A stretch of DNA of 64,000 nt, from NCBI RefSeq assembly GCF_016651435.1, contig NZ_JAEPRJ010000001.1, forward strand, positions 1,488,001 through 1,552,000, written 5' to 3'. This document shows, one piece after another, positions 54,253 to 61,324 of the stretch. This DNA comes from Catonella massiliensis (GTDB lineage Bacteria; Bacillota; Clostridia; Lachnospirales; Lachnospiraceae). The position numbers were made by a program, and so were the translations under genes. Position 1 is the stretch's first letter; each line of letters begins with the position of its first letter. Below the pieces are notes generated by a model. It did no database searches and was not told the origin of the DNA. It worked only from the letters and a program-made list of their open reading frames with translations.

Positions 54253-54356
54253 TCACATAATAAAGAATCTACCTTGCTTGATTCACCGCCTACAGCATCG
54301 ATAGTGGCATCTATATATCCGCCACAGTGAGAACCCTCGGAGAGATTTTTATGTGA
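54253..54356. other. Palindrome-bounded structured element of unknown kind
   Basis: A 104-bp unit between the htrA terminator and the tRNA-Gly promoter. The ends TCACATAA and TTATGTGA pair perfectly; inside, AATCT/AGATT, TCAC/GTGA and GTGGC/GCCAC can add three nested stems on either strand, with conserved-looking GC-rich single-stranded parts. The minus strand also keeps an open frame without a start codon from about 54410 to a stop at 54213-54215. The whole 54181-54494 space holds nothing else but this unit, one short hairpin and the htrA terminator. It could be a small RNA, a mobile palindromic element or a gene remnant. Confidence 0.45.
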
Positions 54357-54359
54357 TGG

Positions 54360-54379
54360 GGAATTTTGGTGAAAATTCC
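54360..54379. other. Perfect 8-bp hairpin next to the palindromic element
   Basis: GGAATTTT and AAAATTCC with a 4-base loop, immediately beside the 104-bp palindromic unit. No U-tract on either strand. Confidence 0.6.
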
Positions 54380-54395
54380 TATCATATAAAAAACC

Positions 54396-54426
54396 GCCAC
54401 ATACACAGATTATCTGTATATGTGGC
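54396..54426 (-). terminator. Terminator downstream of htrA
   Basis: GCCACATATACAG pairs with CTGTGTATGTGGC over 13 pairs (one G-U) with a 5-base loop, followed on the minus strand by GGTTTTTTATATG. Strong. Confidence 0.88.
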
Positions 54427-54494
54427 AGTTATCAAAGGAGAATGTCCATTAAACACATGGTTTTCAGTAAGTTCTGCAGTCTATCAATTAATAT

Positions 54495-56018
54495 TTAGTG
54501 GTTAAAGAAGAAGTTAAAAGGATTCTCCTCAGAACCGCCGTCTGAGCCGCCAAATGGTGATTCAAAATAGTTGTTTCCACCTTCGTTACTTCCATCATTT
54601 CCGTTATTTCCATTGCTGTTGTTGTTATTGTCGTTGTTGTTACGATACTCTGAAGAGTCCTCGGACTTAGAATTAGAATTCTTAAGTTCAGACCTGTTAC
54701 CTAAGGTTACCTGAACCTCTTTTTCCACATACTGTCCGTTTACATACTGCATTATGGTAAGCTTAACTACTGTTCCAGCCTTAACAGATAAGAGCTTTGA
54801 CTGAAGCTCAGCCATGGTCTTAACCTCTACTCCGTTAAAGCCTGTAATTATATTACCCATCTTAAGTCCTGCTTTTTCAGCAGGGCTGCCCTTTGTAGCA
54901 TTGGTAATATATACACCTATAGGCATACCGTAAATCTGGTTGTAGTTCTTTGTTATATCCCTGCCCATGATTCCAAGATAAGACTGCTCATTCTCAGGAA
55001 TTACTTCTCTGTTCATAAGGTCATTGATTATAGGGAGAGCTGTTGAGATAGGGATGGAGAAGCCCATTCCTTCTACCTTTTCATCAGCATACTTTACAGA
55101 GTTGATACCGATAACCTCACCTTTAGCATTAAGTAAAGCACCGCCTGAGTTACCAGGGTTGATAGCTGCATCTGTCTGGATGAGCTTCATAGTATAGTCC
55201 TCATCAGCTATTTCTCTGTTAAGAGCACTTACATAACCAACTGTAGTTGACTGACCATAACCTAGTGCATTACCAATGGCTATAACCATCTGTCCAACCT
55301 TAAGCTTTGATGAATCACCTATGGTAGCAACCTTTATCTTTGAGAGGGTGTCTTTCTTTATATCAGACATCTTTACTGAAAGTACTGAAAGGTCTGCACC
55401 TGCGTCTGCACCTTTAACCGTTGCTTCAGCAGTAGTCTCATCATTAAATGTAACTGTTATCTTCTGATTTTTAGCACCTGTCTCTGCTTTAGTTACGTGA
55501 TTGTTACTTACTATAAGCACTTCATTATTATTCTGTCCAATAATGATACCTGAGCCGCTTCCACCGCTCTGACCCTTGTATGTCTGACCAAATACGTTGG
55601 TTGCAACAGTGTCATACACGTTACTTATAGAGACTATAGATGGCATTACATTCTCAACTACTCCCGAAACATCTGAAGCAGTTGCAACCTCATTTCCGCT
55701 ATCCTTTGTAGTAGCAAGAGTCACTGTATTCTTAGTTTCAGCTTCTTTTGCAGTTTCAGTAGGTGCTATAGCCTGATTGGATACAGCCTGTTTTGCCGAG
55801 AGCATATTGCCAAGGTAAACTCCACCTCCTGCTGAACCACCGATAAGAAGTGCAGCTACCAGCACAAATGCCATCGGATGAGATTTCTTTTTCTTCTTGC
55901 CGTTGTTACCCTGTCCGCCGCCATTTGGGTTTCCATCGTTTACAGGGTAGTTTCCGTAATAACCGGTACTTGTCTGGCTACCCTTTTCGTTTTCATTTAA
56001 TCCGTTATAATTGTCCAT
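54495..56018 (-). CDS. htrA: Membrane-anchored HtrA/DegP-like serine protease
   Basis: Protease of 507 residues for extracytoplasmic protein quality control. An N-terminal cytosolic Gly/Asn-rich part (1-45) precedes one helix (FVLVAALLIGGSAGGGVYLG). Catalytic triad: His174 (SNNHVTKAE), Asp209 (GADLSVLSV) and Ser291 (NPGNSGGALLN). One PDZ domain follows (about 375-460: GSPAEKAGLKMGNIITGF). The last 55 residues are rich in Asn, Gly, Ser and Glu. Similar in plan to B. subtilis HtrA/HtrB. GGAGG precedes the ATG; a strong terminator ends it. Confidence 0.97.
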   Translation of the reverse strand: MDNYNGLNENEKGSQTSTGYYGNYPVNDGNPNGGGQGNNGKKKKKSHPMAFVLVAALLIGGSAGGGVYLGNMLSAKQAVSNQAIAPTETAKEAETKNTVTLATTKDSGNEVATASDVSGVVENVMPSIVSISNVYDTVATNVFGQTYKGQSGGSGSGIIIGQNNNEVLIVSNNHVTKAETGAKNQKITVTFNDETTAEATVKGADAGADLSVLSVKMSDIKKDTLSKIKVATIGDSSKLKVGQMVIAIGNALGYGQSTTVGYVSALNREIADEDYTMKLIQTDAAINPGNSGGALLNAKGEVIGINSVKYADEKVEGMGFSIPISTALPIINDLMNREVIPENEQSYLGIMGRDITKNYNQIYGMPIGVYITNATKGSPAEKAGLKMGNIITGFNGVEVKTMAELQSKLLSVKAGTVVKLTIMQYVNGQYVEKEVQVTLGNRSELKNSNSKSEDSSEYRNNNDNNNNSNGNNGNDGSNEGGNNYFESPFGGSDGGSEENPFNFFFNH

Positions 56019-56056
56019 GATTTACCTCCTTAAATTAAACAATATCAATTATTAAA

Positions 56057-56100
56057 AATGACATAACCTAAAAAGCACTCGCTTCATTTGTTATGTCATT
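56057..56100 (-). terminator. Probable terminator between the GH114-like gene and htrA
   Basis: AATGACATAAC and GTTATGTCATT form an 11-bp perfect stem with a 22-base loop; the minus strand continues TTTAATAATT. It lies 57 bases after the stop at 56157 and just before htrA, so an operator role for htrA is an alternative. Confidence 0.55.
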
Positions 56101-56156
56101 ATAATAAAATCAATTTGTGTTGACTTTGTGAAGGACTTTTGAACTAAATGTGATTT

Positions 56157-57044
56157 CTAGTCAAGTTTTAAGTCATCGGAAATATAATAATCCCAGCCTC
56201 GTTTTTCGCAGTATTTAGCTATCTTCTCCTCTAGCTCATCATCATCTTCCACGTATTCAGTAAGATAAATATGAACTCCTTTTTTGGAAAGCTTCGTAAG
56301 ATAATCCGTATAATACTTTGTCACATCCTCTTTCTGAGTACCCGTATTTTCTCCATCCCAAAGTGAGAATACATCCTCCTGGTTTACTCCATCAGCTATC
56401 TTTTTAAGACTTTTATTCTCTTTAAGATATTTTGTTACGAATTCATCCCCGCCATTTATTATAAGAGCGGTATTCATCTTCTTTATACTTGTTAGTATCT
56501 TAACAAGCCCCTTATATATACTGTTCTTCTTATGCTGATAGTAGACATCTGTATTGTCTATAAAGAAGCCGTCAACTCCCTTTTTCTTATATGCCTTAGC
56601 AAGCCTTAGCATTTCTTTCTGCCAGCCCTTATCAGCTACATTTACCCAGTACTCACTCTTCCAGCCCTCGTATTCAGAAAGAGCCAAGTTCTTGAATTTC
56701 TTATAGTAAGGCCTATAGTCCTCAAGTGAGCCTATGCTTAGATAGGTATATACCTTCTTACCCGCTTTTTTTAGCTTTTTAATGTCAGCCTTAGTAAAAA
56801 GCTCTGCATCTATAATCACTGTCTGATAGTCATTAAGCTTGTCTATGTCTTTTCTACCAATTCCTATAAATACCCCAAAGCGCTTATCATAGTCATAATC
56901 AGCAGCCTTGGCCTTTATTAAAAATGCAAAGATGATAACAAAGATAATCATAGGCACAATAAAGATGGCTAAGGCTATGCGCCTGAGGCTCCTTATCTGC
57001 TTCTTTACTTCCTCTTCTCTTTCCTTATCATTCATCACTTCCAT
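56157..57044 (-). CDS. GH114-like (endo-alpha-1,4-polygalactosaminidase family) membrane-anchored protein
   Basis: Protein of 295 residues: cytosolic charged N-terminus, one helix (IALAIFIVPMIIFVIIFAFL), and an outside TIM-barrel domain of the GH114/TM1410 family (FGVFIGIGRKDIDKL, VYTYLSIGSLEDYRPYY, YWVNVADKGWQKEM, GVDGFFIDNTDVYYQ, ALIINGGDEF, VHIYLTEYV). The Asp in FFIDN is the likely catalytic or substrate-binding acid. Relatives cut galactosamine-rich exopolysaccharides. It follows a DUF5050-like gene by 12 bases, so the two probably act at the same place. Confidence 0.82.
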   Translation of the reverse strand: MEVMNDKEREEEVKKQIRSLRRIALAIFIVPMIIFVIIFAFLIKAKAADYDYDKRFGVFIGIGRKDIDKLNDYQTVIIDAELFTKADIKKLKKAGKKVYTYLSIGSLEDYRPYYKKFKNLALSEYEGWKSEYWVNVADKGWQKEMLRLAKAYKKKGVDGFFIDNTDVYYQHKKNSIYKGLVKILTSIKKMNTALIINGGDEFVTKYLKENKSLKKIADGVNQEDVFSLWDGENTGTQKEDVTKYYTDYLTKLSKKGVHIYLTEYVEDDDELEEKIAKYCEKRGWDYYISDDLKLD

Positions 57045-57056
57045 TGTATTTCCTCC

Positions 57057-58112
57057 TTATTTCTTCTTGTCTTCAGTAAGGTCAGGCGGATTGAAACTCT
57101 CCACCACATCCGGTGCATTTAACGAAAAATAGTATTCGTCATCAGTTCCAAACTCCCTAAAGAACACCCTGTCTCCGATTATACTTATACCGTTGTAGTC
57201 TCCCTCCTTAACAACTGTCTTTTTACGCGTAGAAAGATCCATAACCTCAAGCCTGTTCTTCTTCCCGTCATCTACCTGATAAACTATATACTGTTCATCA
57301 GGAGTTACATTGTAATATGAACATTTCTCCTCTACAAGTATGGTAGGATTCTGTCCAAGCTCATCTATTTTAGCTATGTTATAGTTCTGAGACAGTGATA
57401 TGAAGTAGATATTGCCGCCTATTAGTACAGGCTGATAGCAGTTTCCCTTATATATAACCACTTTCTGCTTTGAATCAGGATCAAAAGAATATATATAATG
57501 GTCTCCCTCTGCTCCAGCATAGTATATCTTGGTACTTGTAAGGGTTCCAGGTACAACCTTTTCTTCAAGCAAGAGTTCATCCTTCTTACCATCAAGGCTT
57601 GCACGGTAAAGATTCATATTGCCATCCTTTTCGTGCTTCTGGTAGTATACCTCATTGCCTATCAGGCTTACGGCACCCACATCATAGGCATATATGCCTC
57701 CTATTGAGTGGCTTCCTTTTTTATTCACCCTGTATATACCTGAATAGGAAAACTGCAGTACATGCTTCACGCTGTCATTTCTGGTATAGTTAAGCCTCGA
57801 ATATACCACATAATTTGAAGTATTATTGATGTAACCGACTGTGTCTTCCTGCATATACTGAAAATCATCCAGATTCTTTGACATCGAATAAAGTGCCCCG
57901 CCATCGTTTAGGTTACTAAAATAAATCCTGTCATCATCAGCACAGAAAAGTCCTCCATTGTATAGGTTGCAGGCTGTGTTGCCAACTGCTCCCTCGACAT
58001 TTGGTATAACTCTGCCCGAATACTTTGCTACCACAAATATAGTAGCTATTGTCACCAAAACTAAAAGCAGCAGTATATTGGACTTTATGCTTCCCAGTTT
58101 TCTCTTTTGCAT
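57057..58112 (-). CDS. Membrane-anchored beta-propeller protein (DUF5050-like)
   Basis: Protein of 351 residues with a short basic N-terminus, one helix (ILLLLVLVTIATIFVVA) and an outer domain of repeated beta units (DDRIYFSNLNDGGALYSM; GNEVYYQKHEKDGNMNLY; TSTKIYYAGAEGDHYIYSF; IGDRVFFREFGTDDEYYF), the pattern of DUF5050/TolB-like propellers. Enzymatic function unknown. GGGAGG precedes the ATG. The promoter at 58165-58193 drives it with the GH114-like gene. Confidence 0.78.
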   Translation of the reverse strand: MQKRKLGSIKSNILLLLVLVTIATIFVVAKYSGRVIPNVEGAVGNTACNLYNGGLFCADDDRIYFSNLNDGGALYSMSKNLDDFQYMQEDTVGYINNTSNYVVYSRLNYTRNDSVKHVLQFSYSGIYRVNKKGSHSIGGIYAYDVGAVSLIGNEVYYQKHEKDGNMNLYRASLDGKKDELLLEEKVVPGTLTSTKIYYAGAEGDHYIYSFDPDSKQKVVIYKGNCYQPVLIGGNIYFISLSQNYNIAKIDELGQNPTILVEEKCSYYNVTPDEQYIVYQVDDGKKNRLEVMDLSTRKKTVVKEGDYNGISIIGDRVFFREFGTDDEYYFSLNAPDVVESFNPPDLTEDKKK

Positions 58113-58164
58113 CTATTGCCTCCCTGTCATATGAGTACGTGGTGTACACTTCCTTATCATTACA

Positions 58165-58193
58165 ATTATACTTGCCTTTTGAATCTATTTCAA
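58165..58193 (-). promoter_or_regulatory. Promoter for the DUF5050-like / GH114-like pair
   Basis: TTGAAA (58188-58193) and TATAAT (58165-58170) with 17-base spacing, minus strand. It overlaps the pheA promoter on the other strand. Confidence 0.75.
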
Positions 58194-58199
58194 TATAAT
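58172..58199 (+). promoter_or_regulatory. Promoter for pheA
   Basis: TTGCCT (58172-58177) and TATAAT (58194-58199) with 16-base spacing, plus strand. The leader would be about 27 bases, too short for a T-box. Confidence 0.7.
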
Positions 58200-58232
58200 T
58201 AAAGGTGATTATTAATATTGAAAGGATGACCA

Positions 58233-59363
58233 ATGATAGATTTAAGCGAAACAAGGGTAAAAATAGATGAAATAGACAGTAAGATAATCTCCTTATTTAA
58301 CGAGAGAATGAAGCTTGCAGATGATGTTGCTAACTATAAAATAGCCACAGGAAAGCCTGTATATGATGCTGTCCGTGAAAAAGAAAAGCTTCTGGTTATA
58401 GAGGGCTTTGGTGAGGATGATTTTGGCAAAACAGCACTAAGAGAGTTATTTACACAGATTATGTCAATCAGCCGCAAGTATCAGTACAGGAAGATTGCAG
58501 ACGTATCCAAAACTTCTTCATCCGTTACTTCTTATTCAGCAGATAACATAGGCTTCTTTGGTGGCAGCGGTACCTATACTGAAAGGGCTATGAAGGACTT
58601 CTTTGGAAATGATACCAAGGCTAAATCCTTTGATAGCTTTAAGAAGGTCTGTGAGGCTGTAGGTAATGGAAGTATAGAGTATGGTGTGCTTCCTATTGAG
58701 AACTCCACCACAGGGAGCATATCAGATATCTACGACTTACTTATGGAGTATGAGATTCATATAATAGGAGAGGCAATTGAGCCTATCGATCATGCTCTCT
58801 TAGGACTGCCTTCGGCAAACCTCGTTGACATAACAGAGGTATATTCACACCCTCAGCCACTGCTGCAGTGTTCGAATTTCCTCACAAAATACCCTGATTG
58901 GAATACCTTTGCCTATGGAAGCACATCAAAAAGCGCACTAAAGGTAAAAAATGACGGCAAGATAAACCAAGCCGCCATTGCAAGTAAGGCAAATGCAGAG
59001 TTCTACGGGCTTAAGGTGCTTGCAGAAAATATTGCCAATGACACCCTTAACGCTACCCGCTTCATAGTAATAGGAAAAGGCGGTAACTACCTTGAAAATG
59101 CTGATAAAATTAGCATCAGCTTTGAGATCCCTCATAAAACCGGCTCACTTTACAGCATACTTTCAAACTTCATATACAACAATATCAATATGACAAATAT
59201 AGAATCGAGGCCTATACCTAAGAGACGCTGGCAATACCGTTTCTTCGTTGACTTTGACGGCAACTTAAATGATGCAGGGGTAATAAACGCCATCACAGGT
59301 CTTAAGGCTGAAGCTGATAGCTTTACTCTGCTTGGAAACTATGTGGGGGCTGATAAAAAGTAA
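58233..59363 (+). CDS. pheA: Bifunctional chorismate mutase / prephenate dehydratase
   Basis: PheA of 376 residues makes phenylpyruvate for phenylalanine synthesis. Domains in order: AroQ chorismate mutase (about 1-90: DEIDSKIISLFNERMKLADD), prephenate dehydratase (about 105-285: FFGGSGTYTERAMKDFF, YGVLPIENSTTGSISDIYD, NDTLNATRFIVIG), and ACT regulatory domain (SISFEIPHKTGSLYSIL, IESRPIPKRRWQYRFFVDF) for feedback by phenylalanine. AAAGG lies seven bases before ATG 58233. It runs opposite to all neighbours and ends three bases from the racemase stop. Confidence 0.97.
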   Translation: MIDLSETRVKIDEIDSKIISLFNERMKLADDVANYKIATGKPVYDAVREKEKLLVIEGFGEDDFGKTALRELFTQIMSISRKYQYRKIADVSKTSSSVTSYSADNIGFFGGSGTYTERAMKDFFGNDTKAKSFDSFKKVCEAVGNGSIEYGVLPIENSTTGSISDIYDLLMEYEIHIIGEAIEPIDHALLGLPSANLVDITEVYSHPQPLLQCSNFLTKYPDWNTFAYGSTSKSALKVKNDGKINQAAIASKANAEFYGLKVLAENIANDTLNATRFIVIGKGGNYLENADKISISFEIPHKTGSLYSILSNFIYNNINMTNIESRPIPKRRWQYRFFVDFDGNLNDAGVINAITGLKAEADSFTLLGNYVGADKK

Positions 59364-59366
59364 GGC

Positions 59367-60047
59367 TTACTTTACCTTCGCTCCGCTTAGTTCAATGCTT
59401 CTTTTAACCAGCACATTTAGAGCATCAATAGTATTTATATCCTCAGGAATATCAAGGAGACTAAGCTCCGTACAGGCTATTATTCCAATTGTCTGTGGGT
59501 TGCAGTATCTCTTAAGCATGTCCACAAACCTGCTGCCATCTAAGTTATTGGTTTCCTTGATATTATATATTATATCCATTACAACCTGTTTGTCCTTAGC
59601 AGATACTTCCTTAACAAGAATACCATTCTCTCCGGCATATTTTTCATATACTCCTGAATTCAGAGTCCCCAGAGTTCCAAAGACTGCTATCTCTTTAATC
59701 CCTCTTTTTTTAACCTCAAGAATAGTCTCAGAAATCATGTTGATTATCCTAAGGTTTGTAAACTTCTTAAACTCGTCAAAGAAATAGTGGCTTGTGTTGC
59801 AGGGAATTGCAACCGCCTCTACACCTATATCCTCAAGTATTTTAAAATCTTTCTTTATAACCTCTAAAAACTCTCCGCCTTTATTTTCAATAATGCATTT
59901 CGTTCTGTCAGGCATGGATGCATGGCTTAAAACCACCATGTCTATGTGCTCATTGTCACATTTAGCTGCTGTATTAAGCACAACTCTCTCATAAAAGCTG
60001 ACTGTAGCCAAAGGCCCCATGCCTCCGATAACTCCTAATTTATACAC
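59367..60047 (-). CDS. Aspartate/glutamate racemase family protein
   Basis: Racemase of 226 residues with the two catalytic cysteines of the cofactor-free family: AVAIPCNTSHYFFDE and IGIIACTELSLLD. The opening KLGVIGGMGPLATVSFY and the PCNTSH motif are typical of aspartate racemase more than of MurI glutamate racemase. The start is GTG at 60047 with GGAGG five bases before it, overlapping the stop of the ATP-grasp ligase by one base, so the two are made together. In Enterococcus faecium an aspartate racemase and D-aspartate ligase form such a pair. Product would be D-aspartate. Confidence 0.9.
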   Translation of the reverse strand: MYKLGVIGGMGPLATVSFYERVVLNTAAKCDNEHIDMVVLSHASMPDRTKCIIENKGGEFLEVIKKDFKILEDIGVEAVAIPCNTSHYFFDEFKKFTNLRIINMISETILEVKKRGIKEIAVFGTLGTLNSGVYEKYAGENGILVKEVSAKDKQVVMDIIYNIKETNNLDGSRFVDMLKRYCNPQTIGIIACTELSLLDIPEDINTIDALNVLVKRSIELSGAKVK

Positions 60048-61237
60048 TATTTCCTCCTAAATATCTTCTTAAAGGCTTTGCCAAGCAGTCGTTTGTTAAA
60101 GAAGAACCAAGGTGCCATATCATCTGCGGCAAAGATGGCAGGAGCCCATTTTCTTGAAAAGGATATCCTTAAGGACTTTAAGATGCCTACCTGTCCTGTC
60201 TTCTTATATCTGAGGATGGCAACTATATCCTCAAAACCATATATAAACGCATATCTTGTATTATAATTTATGAACTTGGTGTCACTCTCCTTTAGGCCGC
60301 CTGTAAGGTCAAGATAAGCAATGTAAGGCATATTGATACCACATTTATATATCATGTTGTTAAAGTTGGTTGTTCTTGCATTTATCTCAATGAGGTAAAT
60401 CTCTCCTGTCTTTTCGTGCTTCTTAAACTCTATCTCTCCAAAGCCCCTATAGCCTATATTCTCAAGGAAAGGCTTTGATATCTCAACAAGCTTTGGATTG
60501 TATTTTTGAATGGTAAATACTGAAGCACCAAAGTTAATAGGCCACTGGCGCTGCTTTTGTGCAGTTAAATAATGGGTGGTCTTTCCACTCCTTGCAATAT
60601 AAAAATCGTAGGTCAGCATACAGTCATCAAAGCCCGGCACTATCTCCTGTACAAAGATTTCAATGTCATTATCCTTTGCCTTCTTTATACCTACTTCCAT
60701 CTCTTCAAGGTTCTTGCAGATGAAGACCTTGTTTCTAAATACCTTGGTGAACTTAACTGTATCAAAAGGCTTGATTATACAAGGAAATCCTACTTCATTC
60801 TTAACTCTCTCCACCAGATTCTCATCGTTTACGCTAATGGTTGCAGGGATTTTCACGCCATTTTCAAGAGCTATATCGTGTAAGGTCCACTTGTCAAGAA
60901 GCTTGGAATTAAGTCCCTTTGCCTGGCTGATTAAGTAGTACTTTGAAAGCTCATCATAGTATTTGTCTATGAATTCCACGTACTTATCGTGTGTCGGCAA
61001 AAGAACAGGCTTTTCTGACTGCTTTTTTCCATACTCAACTAGACCGGTAAAGGCTTCTTCTCCGAACTTGTTCAGATTGTCAATCTTTAAGAATTCAGAT
61101 ACGAACTTGGACTTTGCTCCATAAGCATTCTTTAAGTCGTAGTCACAAGCTACAACGTGAACGCCCTCCCTGCCCAAGCACCTGATTACACTAAGTCCGA
61201 TATAATAATTGCATCCTAATACTACTGCCTTATTCAT
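60047..61237 (-). CDS. ATP-grasp ligase, D-aspartate ligase-like
   Basis: Protein of 396 residues with a preATP-grasp domain (KAVVLGCNYYIGLSVIRCLG), the ATP-grasp lid and core (FPCIIKPFDTVKF, IFVQEIVPGFDD) and the metal site near GEIEFKKHEKTGEIYLIEINART. The general plan and size match Aslfm of E. faecium, which links D-aspartate to the peptidoglycan stem peptide. The overlap with an aspartate racemase gene and the adjacent amidotransferase support this. Carboxylate-amine ligases of other pathways share the fold, so substrate is inferred. GAGG precedes the ATG. Confidence 0.8.
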   Translation of the reverse strand: MNKAVVLGCNYYIGLSVIRCLGREGVHVVACDYDLKNAYGAKSKFVSEFLKIDNLNKFGEEAFTGLVEYGKKQSEKPVLLPTHDKYVEFIDKYYDELSKYYLISQAKGLNSKLLDKWTLHDIALENGVKIPATISVNDENLVERVKNEVGFPCIIKPFDTVKFTKVFRNKVFICKNLEEMEVGIKKAKDNDIEIFVQEIVPGFDDCMLTYDFYIARSGKTTHYLTAQKQRQWPINFGASVFTIQKYNPKLVEISKPFLENIGYRGFGEIEFKKHEKTGEIYLIEINARTTNFNNMIYKCGINMPYIAYLDLTGGLKESDTKFINYNTRYAFIYGFEDIVAILRYKKTGQVGILKSLRISFSRKWAPAIFAADDMAPWFFFNKRLLGKAFKKIFRRK

Positions 61238-61324
61238 TGCTTCTACCTCGTATATATTGATGTTAATGCCAAAAGTATAGCTCCTTACAGTGCAGCATTG
61301 CTGCTATTTGCCTTCTTACAAATC

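Noticed and set aside
61238-61324. GCAGCAATGCTGC palindrome between asnB and the ATP-grasp gene as an internal terminator.
   Set aside because: The stem is very short, its loop too small, and no U-tract follows.
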